A DNA stretch of 64,000 nucleotides. Origin: Archangium_A sp035910535. GTDB taxonomy: Bacteria; Myxococcota; Myxococcia; Myxococcales; Myxococcaceae. Positions within the stretch are counted from its first letter, which is position 1. Every line of letters begins with the position of its first letter. The stretch lies in contig JAMHXF010000116.1 in assembly GCA_035910535.1 (NCBI GenBank), positions 37,353 to 101,352 of the forward strand. The letters are read 5' to 3'. This document shows positions 59,466 through 64,000 of this stretch, piece after piece. The position numbers and the translations under genes were made by a program. The notes below the pieces were generated by a model. It was given only the letters and a program-made list of their open reading frames with translations. It was not told where the DNA came from and did not search any database.

Positions 59466-60334
59466 AGCGCTTCGGGTTCGTCGTTCTCCTCGTGGCAGGG
59501 CTCGCGGCTGCAGACCCGCGGCCCGCGCGAGACACGGCCGACGTCGGCAACAAGGGCGCGTGGAGCGTGGGTGTCTTCAACCCGCTGCGTTACTCGCTGC
59601 ACAACCGCTTCGAGCTCCAGGTGCACCCGGCGCTGTTCTTCGTGGCGCCCCACATCGACGCGCGCTTCGCGGTGCTCAAAGAGACCGCTGAGTCGGGGCG
59701 ATATCCGCTCGGTGTGCGGCTCACGGCTGAAGCCGGCCTGCTCTACCCGACGCTCGGCATGCGCCTGGCGAAGGGCTTCTTGTTTCCCGCGTGGGGCACG
59801 TCGACCAACGACATTGGCCACATGCTGATTCCGCGCGTGGGCCTCGTCATCTCGGGCGACTTCTTCAAGTACGACGTGCTCACGTTCCGCATCGATGGGT
59901 GGCTGCGCATTCCCATGGGGCCGAACAACGCGACGCAGCTCAACTCGTTCCTGGCCCCGTTGGACATTCTGTTCGCCGCGCCGTTGACGGGTTTCCTGGG
60001 CCGCTTCGGTGGCGCGTATGATCACGCGTTCGGAGATCGCCTCCGCCTGCGCCTCGAGGCCAACGTGTACCTCACCGGTTCGCAGGGGAACCTGCGCGTC
60101 GGCGCGCAAGACGTCGGGCCCATCGCCAACATCGACCCGTGGATCTTCACGGCGCACCTCGGGCTCGACATCGCGGTGTTCAAGCACTCGCGCATCTCGG
60201 TGGGCGTGTACTTCGCGAACTACGATCAAGGCGCCACGGAGCTGAAGGCCGGAGCTGATGGGTTCAGCGAACGCACGCGCGTGCGCAGCAACAACTTCCT
60301 GCCGACCATCGACTACATCTGGGCTGGCTTCTGA
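59462..60334 (+). CDS. Hypothetical outer-membrane barrel protein, coupled to the EEP lipoprotein
   Basis: 290 residues from GTG 59462 (overlap GTGA with the preceding stop). VKRFGFVVLLVAGLAAA is a signal peptide. The mature part is strand-rich with aromatic ends (VFNPLRYSLHNRFELQVHPA, GTSTNDIGHMLIPRVGLVIS, YDVLTFRIDGWLRIPMGPN) and ends LPTIDYIWAGF, a terminal Phe typical of outer-membrane barrels. The family is not recognised. Coupling to the EEP lipoprotein suggests a shared task at the cell surface. Confidence 0.75.
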   Translation: MKRFGFVVLLVAGLAAADPRPARDTADVGNKGAWSVGVFNPLRYSLHNRFELQVHPALFFVAPHIDARFAVLKETAESGRYPLGVRLTAEAGLLYPTLGMRLAKGFLFPAWGTSTNDIGHMLIPRVGLVISGDFFKYDVLTFRIDGWLRIPMGPNNATQLNSFLAPLDILFAAPLTGFLGRFGGAYDHAFGDRLRLRLEANVYLTGSQGNLRVGAQDVGPIANIDPWIFTAHLGLDIAVFKHSRISVGVYFANYDQGATELKAGADGFSERTRVRSNNFLPTIDYIWAGF

Positions 60335-60545
60335 ACCACGTCCCCAGGGCGATTGCGCTTCGCGAGCGGAACGCGTGAGTCGGACAGGAGCGAGTCGTGA
60401 ACCGACGAGGGCGTGACGCTCAACGCACGATGAGCGAGTTCACGTCGTACGCCGGCACCTGGCCCTGCGGCGGAATGCAGGTGCTCGAGAGTGGCGACGG
60501 AGTCGGCGCCCTGAGGTGGCAGAACCTGCTCGCGGAAACGAGGCG
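60335..60545. other. Intergenic segment, no gene supported
   Basis: These 211 bases lie between the barrel gene and the convergent small zinc-ribbon gene. Short frames occur on both strands (a minus-strand one ends QVPAYDVNSLIVR), but none has a credible start, ribosome-binding site or motif. No terminator hairpin with a T tract was found. Confidence 0.4.
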
Positions 60546-60758
60546 CTACGCGCGGCCCACGTCTCGGAAGTCGAGTGACCAACCCTCGTGAGGGTCTTTG
60601 TGCACACGCGGCTTCCCGATGGTGTGGCAGGTCGCGCAGAAGCTCCGCGCGCCGTCTACGGAGATGCGCAGCTCGAGAGCTCCGTCACACATCGGGCACG
60701 CGTGCGCCAACTGCATCTCGGCCGTCGTCTCGTCGATCACTCGAACTTCAGTCGTCAT
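60546..60758 (-). CDS. Small zinc-ribbon protein
   Basis: 70 residues from ATG 60758. Two CxxC pairs (CPMC near 21-24 and CATC near 41-44) make a compact zinc ribbon. The rest is acidic and has no known motif. The stop and start fit the spacing between neighbouring genes, and the codon use is normal for the window. It lies 52 bases downstream of the SPFH pair on the same strand, so it may be part of that unit. Function unknown; nucleic-acid or protein binding would be a guess. Confidence 0.65.
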   Translation of the reverse strand: MTTEVRVIDETTAEMQLAHACPMCDGALELRISVDGARSFCATCHTIGKPRVHKDPHEGWSLDFRDVGRA

Positions 60759-60810
60759 GGCCTACAGGTACGACCGATCGCCGTACCTGCAAGCCAATCG
60801 ACCCGCCGAT

Positions 60811-61704
60811 CTACTTGTTCTGCGCCGCCAGCAACGGCGTGAGCAGCGAGCTCCCCGAGCGCTCGGGCAGCAACGTTACCGGCGCACCGCTCTCGAGCAG
60901 CTTCTGCGTCTCGAGCAGCTCGAACATCGCCTCCATCACTTCCTTGTCGGCGCTGATCTGCTGCAGCGCCTTCCCGACGATCATCGGGCGCTGCGCGGCT
61001 GCGCGCGCGAACTCGGCGGCGGCCTTCGAGTCGGCCGACGACTTGATGATGTTCACCTGGTTGCTGCCGTCCTGACTGATGGCGGAGGTCACCTGGCGCA
61101 GGCGGTTCACGACCTTCTCTTCGATGCCGCGAATCATCTGCCCGTCGCGGAAGTGCACCTTGCGGATGTAGATCGACCCGAGCTGGTAACCCCACTCGGC
61201 CGAGCGCGGCGTCACTTCGTTGCGCACCGCCTGGCTCATCACGTGGCGCGTCTCCAACATGTCGCCCAGCTTCATGTTCGAGAGCGTACGCACCGCGGCG
61301 TTCGACACGTTGGCGCGCAGCGAGCCGCGCGGGTCGGCGTTCTTGAAGAGGAACGAGACCGGGTCGTTGACCAGCATCTCGTACCAGATGCCGATACCCA
61401 TCGGAGCGCCCTCCTCCGAGTTCACCGGCTGGCTGCGCAGGTACTCCTGGTCCAACCGGAGGTCGACGGTGTGCACCTTGCCGAAGAGCGGAATCAACGC
61501 AGCCTTCACGCCCAGCTTGGCCCACAAGAAATGCAGGCCCGGCTCCGAGATGGTGCCCAGCACCTCACCGAAGAGCGTGAACACGCGCGCGCGCCGCTCC
61601 TCGATGATGGCGTAGAGCCCGAAGGCCCGCGCCAACGACATGGCGATGGGCACGCCGATGAGGCACGCAAAAAAGCCGACGATCATCGAGACGAAGAAGC
61701 TCAC
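60811..61704 (-). CDS. SPFH/band 7 domain protein, downstream member of a pair
   Basis: 297 residues from ATG 61704, overlapping the upstream stop as ATGA. One N-terminal membrane segment (MSFFVSMIVGFFACLIGVPI) precedes an SPFH (band 7) domain (about 40-190: RARVFTLFGEVLGTISEPGL, VHTVDLRLDQEYLRSQ, SIYIRKVHFRDGQMIRGIEE). A helical tail is rich in Ala/Lys (SSADSKAAAEFARAAAQRP). The pair resembles the HflK/HflC arrangement of two coupled band 7 proteins that form a membrane cage. No FtsH gene is here, so the partner is unknown. Confidence 0.87.
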   Translation of the reverse strand: MSFFVSMIVGFFACLIGVPIAMSLARAFGLYAIIEERRARVFTLFGEVLGTISEPGLHFLWAKLGVKAALIPLFGKVHTVDLRLDQEYLRSQPVNSEEGAPMGIGIWYEMLVNDPVSFLFKNADPRGSLRANVSNAAVRTLSNMKLGDMLETRHVMSQAVRNEVTPRSAEWGYQLGSIYIRKVHFRDGQMIRGIEEKVVNRLRQVTSAISQDGSNQVNIIKSSADSKAAAEFARAAAQRPMIVGKALQQISADKEVMEAMFELLETQKLLESGAPVTLLPERSGSSLLTPLLAAQNK

Positions 61705-62717
61705 GGCTTCACCTCCACGTACGCGCTGCGAGCCTTGCTGAAGAGCGACAACTTCACGTTGCGCACGTACGCGTCGATGACGCCGGAGCTCCCGCCCAGC
61801 CGCTTCAACTCGGAGAGCTGGTTGGCGAGCTGCAACAGCGGCTCGACCTCGGCCTGCGCGTTGAGCTGCTGAATTTCGACGGCCCGGCGCGACTGCACGA
61901 GCTTCTGGTCGGCCGCGGCCTGCGCGAGCGAGACGTCGGCGCCGACCTGGTTGTGCGCCGTGTTGATGGCGGCCAGCGCGCTCTCCACGTCGTCAGGCGG
62001 GTCGATGCCGGTGATGAGCGACGCGTCGAGCGTGATGCCGTAGCGCGCGGTCGACGACATGCAGCCCTTGTCCATGTCTTCGTTGAGCAGGCGCAGGTTC
62101 TTGCGGAGGTCGTTGATCGACACGCCCGCCGCCGCCGAGAGATCTCCCATGTTCGGCGTAGAGCCGATGACGGGGAGCACTTCAGCGCTCTCGGGCGCCT
62201 CGAACGAGGCGATCTTCTGACGAAGAATCGAGATGAAGTAGCCCAGCACGTGCACCAGCGGCCGCTTCACGCCGAAGATGTACGCGTAGAGGTTCTGGTC
62301 GCTCACGCGGAAGCGCAGCTGGCCGGTGAGCCCGATGTTGAGCTGGTCTTTGGTGACCGCGTCCAGCTCGCTGCCGCCGCGGTTGGCGTTCACGTCTTCC
62401 GGGTCGAACGCGAGGTTCACCGTCTCGGTCGCGACGGAGACTTTGTAGACCTTCTCCCACGGCCACTTGAAATACGGGCCGCCCGGCTGAATCACCGAGA
62501 GCTGCGGGTACTTGTAGCGCTCGCGCTCGTCAGGCCGCAGGTACTCGGCCATCGGGTTGTCGAGCGTGGTGGTGGTCAACCGCAGCGCGCGGCCGAACGA
62601 GGTCTTCACTGCCTTCTCGTTCTGGTTGACGGTGAAAAAACCGAAGATGACGTACCGGAGTACGAACCATCCGATGGCGCCGAAGAACAACCCCGGCACC
62701 GAGATCAAGCTATCCAT
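61701..62717 (-). CDS. SPFH/band 7 domain protein, upstream member of a pair
   Basis: 338 residues from ATG 62717, preceded by AGGGGAGG. One membrane segment (about 9-30, LFFGAIGWFVLRYVIFGFF) leads into the SPFH domain with FGRALRL, VIQPGGPYFKWPWEKVYKVS, DPEDVNANRGGSELDAVTKD, QLNIGLTGQLRFRVSDQNLY and IASFEAPES. The C-terminal part is a coiled-coil rich in Gln/Ala (AQAAADQKLVQSRRAVEIQQ). The 16-residue longer N-terminus available in frame lacks a signal and is rejected. It is the first gene of the pair; both face the cytoplasm or periplasm depending on topology, which I cannot fix. Confidence 0.88.
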   Translation of the reverse strand: MDSLISVPGLFFGAIGWFVLRYVIFGFFTVNQNEKAVKTSFGRALRLTTTTLDNPMAEYLRPDERERYKYPQLSVIQPGGPYFKWPWEKVYKVSVATETVNLAFDPEDVNANRGGSELDAVTKDQLNIGLTGQLRFRVSDQNLYAYIFGVKRPLVHVLGYFISILRQKIASFEAPESAEVLPVIGSTPNMGDLSAAAGVSINDLRKNLRLLNEDMDKGCMSSTARYGITLDASLITGIDPPDDVESALAAINTAHNQVGADVSLAQAAADQKLVQSRRAVEIQQLNAQAEVEPLLQLANQLSELKRLGGSSGVIDAYVRNVKLSLFSKARSAYVEVKP

Positions 62718-62746
62718 GGAGACCTCCCCTCGAGAGACCGCGGACC

Positions 62747-63502
62747 TTACGCGAACTCTGCCCACACCGGCGCGTGATCGGACGGCAGCTTGCCCTTGCG
62801 CGCTTCGCGATCGATCTCGACGTTCGTGCAGCGGTTGATCAACGGCGCGCTCACCAGAATGTGATCAATGCGCAGGCCCTGGTTCTTGTGAAACGCGCCA
62901 GCGCGGTAGTCCCACCACGAGAACCGCCCGGGCTCAGGGTGCTTCGCGCGAAAGAGATCCGTCAGCGCGTGCGTCGAGAGCAGCGCGTTGAACGCCTCAC
63001 GCTCTTTGGGCGACGCGAGCGTCTGGCCGGCCCACAGCGCCGGGTCCCAGGTGTCGAGGTCGGCGGGCGCGACGTTGAAGTCGCCGCACACCAGCAGCGG
63101 CAGCGGCTGTGACTTCAGCCAACGCGAGAGCCGCGCGTACCACTCGAGCTTGTACGTGTACGCGGGCGAGGTGAGCGACTGGCCGTTGGGCGCGTAGAGC
63201 CCGACGACGCGAATGTCGCCGCACGTGGCCGCGATGACGCGCGATTGTTCGTCGTCGTCGCCGAGCCCCTTCACGACGTCGGTGACGGGCGCCTTCGAGA
63301 GAATCGCGACGCCGTTGTACGTCTTCTGACCGAAGACCGCCGCGTGGTAGCCGAGCGCCTTGATCTCATCGTGAGGGAACTGCTCGTCGCTGCACTTGAG
63401 CTCCTGCAGACAGAGCACGTCGGGAGCGCGCGTCTTCAGGAAGTCCTGCAGCCGCTCGAGCCGAGCGCGCACGGAGTTGATGTTCCACGTGACGATCTTC
63501 AC
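62747..63502 (-). CDS. xthA: Exodeoxyribonuclease III
   Basis: 251 residues from ATG 63502 (MKIVTWNINSVRARLERLQD). The EEP active site is intact: WNINSVRAR, CLQELKCSDEQFP (metal Glu), YAPNGQS, VCGDFNVAP (Asp-Phe-Asn), WWDYRAGAFHKNQGLRIDHI (Asp-His) and LPSDHAPVWAEF. The enzyme is an AP endonuclease and 3'-5' exonuclease in base excision repair. Length and motifs are normal for XthA, shorter than the E. coli protein by about 17 residues. It lies 29 bases upstream of the SPFH genes. Confidence 0.96.
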   Translation of the reverse strand: MKIVTWNINSVRARLERLQDFLKTRAPDVLCLQELKCSDEQFPHDEIKALGYHAAVFGQKTYNGVAILSKAPVTDVVKGLGDDDEQSRVIAATCGDIRVVGLYAPNGQSLTSPAYTYKLEWYARLSRWLKSQPLPLLVCGDFNVAPADLDTWDPALWAGQTLASPKEREAFNALLSTHALTDLFRAKHPEPGRFSWWDYRAGAFHKNQGLRIDHILVSAPLINRCTNVEIDREARKGKLPSDHAPVWAEFA

Positions 63503-63512
63503 CGCGACGCTC

Positions 63513-63810
63513 TTACGGCACTCGCAAGCGTTCCACGACCACCGTCGACCAGCCCGGCAGCGGCGGCTCGGCGTACGGCGTCAGCGTGACTTTGTACGTG
63601 CCCGGGTACAGCAGCGCCGTGTGCGTCCAGTTCGACGTGTAGAGCCCGCTGCCGGAGATGTACGAGCAGTGCACGTCGCCCGTCGTGTTGAAGCGCGAGT
63701 CCGTCGCGTGCACGTAATCAAGACGCGCCGCTCGGTACGCGCCGTTCGTCTAGCTGCAGCCCGCGGGTGTTCCCGGCGTCACGTTGTTGACGGTGATGTG
63801 TCCTGAGACT
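63513..63810 (-). pseudogene. C-terminal end of a secreted beta-domain protein, interrupted by a stop codon
   Basis: The last ~66 residues read DSRFNTTGDVHCSYISGSGL, HTALLYPGTYKVTLTPYAEP and VVVERLRVP, resembling the repeat ends of myxobacterial lipoproteins (PGTYKV). In the same frame upstream comes GHITVNNVTPGTPAGCS, then a TAG at about 63749-63751, then TNGAYRAARLDY. Without that stop the frame would run on to the composition break near 63810. The TAG may be a sequencing error or a real lesion. The beginning of the gene lies beyond the break or was lost. Confidence 0.6.
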
Positions 63811-64000
63811 TTTATTTTCAGTTCATTTAAGTTCTCTAGAACTAATTCAAATTTTTTGTGAGTCTTCTCCAGAGCTGATTCAAATTTTTTGTGAGTCTTC
63901 TCCAGAGCTTATTCAAATTTTTTGTGAGTCTTCTCCAGAGCTTATTCAAGCTGTTCTGGGGTGACATAAGACTGCTTTGGGTCTTGTTTCTTCATTTCTG
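63811..64000. other. AT-rich terminal segment of foreign appearance
   Basis: From about base 63810 the composition falls abruptly from about two-thirds G+C to well under half. The last 190 bases hold the 33-bp tandem repeat and no bacterial-looking gene; the minus frame over the repeats contains TAA codons. Nothing in the rest of the window resembles it. Chimeric assembly, eukaryotic contamination or a very recent insertion are the possibilities; I favour an assembly artefact. Confidence 0.6.
63846..63944. repeat. 33-bp tandem repeat, three full copies
   Basis: TTCAAATTTTTTGTGAGTCT followed by TCTCCAGAGCTKA (K is G or T) starts at 63846, 63879 and 63912, with a partial fourth start at 63945 and a degenerate copy before. 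On the minus strand each unit encodes ALEKTHKKFE plus one variable residue, but two units have a TAA there. The copies are near-identical and there are no spacers, so this is not a CRISPR array. Confidence 0.9.

Noticed and set aside
60313..60582. A minus-strand frame of 89 codons overlapping the end of the barrel gene
   Set aside because: No ribosome-binding site or motif, and it overlaps real genes at both ends.
63846..63944. Possible CRISPR array
   Set aside because: Repeats are directly adjacent without spacers and only about three copies exist. The 18-bp array at 28018-28400 is also spacerless and coding. No cas genes were seen.

Overview
The window is high-GC bacterial DNA that most resembles a member of the Myxococcota. 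The evidence is the many lipoproteins with low-complexity or Cys-rich linkers, ASH-type (choice-of-anchor) domains, Asp/Cys-rich 'putative metal-binding' motifs, two proteins ending in a Cys-Gly or Cys-Ser patch plus a hydrophobic helix plus an Arg tail (MYXO-CTERM-like), and the gene order rimP-nusA-ylxR-infB and eno-surE-nlpD. No rRNA, tRNA or CRISPR array was seen. The assignment is inference; no marker gene was compared.

Layout. 1-2.8 kb: the leftward transcription/translation operon rimP-nusA-ylxR-infB (infB runs off the edge), with a terminator-like hairpin in the rimP leader. 2.9-3.7 kb: a nitrilase-superfamily amidase. 3.7-13.4 kb: one 9.7-kb gene for a secreted protein of about 30 tandem ~104-residue repeats. 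13.5-16.4 kb: nlpD-like LysM/M23 lipoprotein, surE and eno. 16.4-23.9 kb: a lower-GC accessory island with three copies (one near-complete, two decayed) of one IS3-family element, two other IS3-type transposase remnants, a 5'-truncated RHS gene and several small lipoprotein or membrane genes. 23.9-31.3 kb: a transglutaminase-like protein, a degenerate ADP-ribosylglycohydrolase, a lipoprotein with an 18-bp tandem repeat, UspA, a MOSC protein and an ABC-F ATPase. 31.4-36.3 kb: a three-gene surface-protein cluster. 36.3-46.1 kb: a PAF-acetylhydrolase-like lipoprotein, RapA/HepA-like SNF2 ATPase, FHA protein, SDR and DUF523 genes, and a coupled operon of Zn-ribbon protein, esterase lipoprotein, beta-barrel protein and adenosine deaminase-like protein. 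46.2-56.7 kb: RadC-like protein, RecQ, an SBF-type transporter, an AsmA-like protein, an asparagine-synthase-like protein, malic enzyme MaeB and an OmpA-type lipoprotein with its terminator. 56.8-63.8 kb: an NtrC-type regulator, an EEP-family lipoprotein, a barrel protein, an SPFH pair, exonuclease III and a broken gene end. The last ~190 bases are AT-rich, carry 33-bp tandem repeats, and look unlike everything before them.

How the genes work together. The operon at the left edge is ribosome maturation, transcription elongation and initiation-factor machinery. eno, maeB and adenosine deaminase are central metabolism. RecQ, RadC-like, XthA and RapA serve DNA and RNA-polymerase maintenance. Much of the rest is cell-envelope display: lipoproteins, barrels, a giant repeat protein and possible surface-anchored proteins. 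The IS/RHS island is the clear accessory segment, probably a decayed polymorphic-toxin locus. I see no unequivocally new multi-gene defence system. The best candidates for novelty are the 30-repeat protein, the RHS remnant with neighbouring orphan membrane proteins, the Zn-ribbon/L7-L12-like fusion, and the leader hairpin of rimP.
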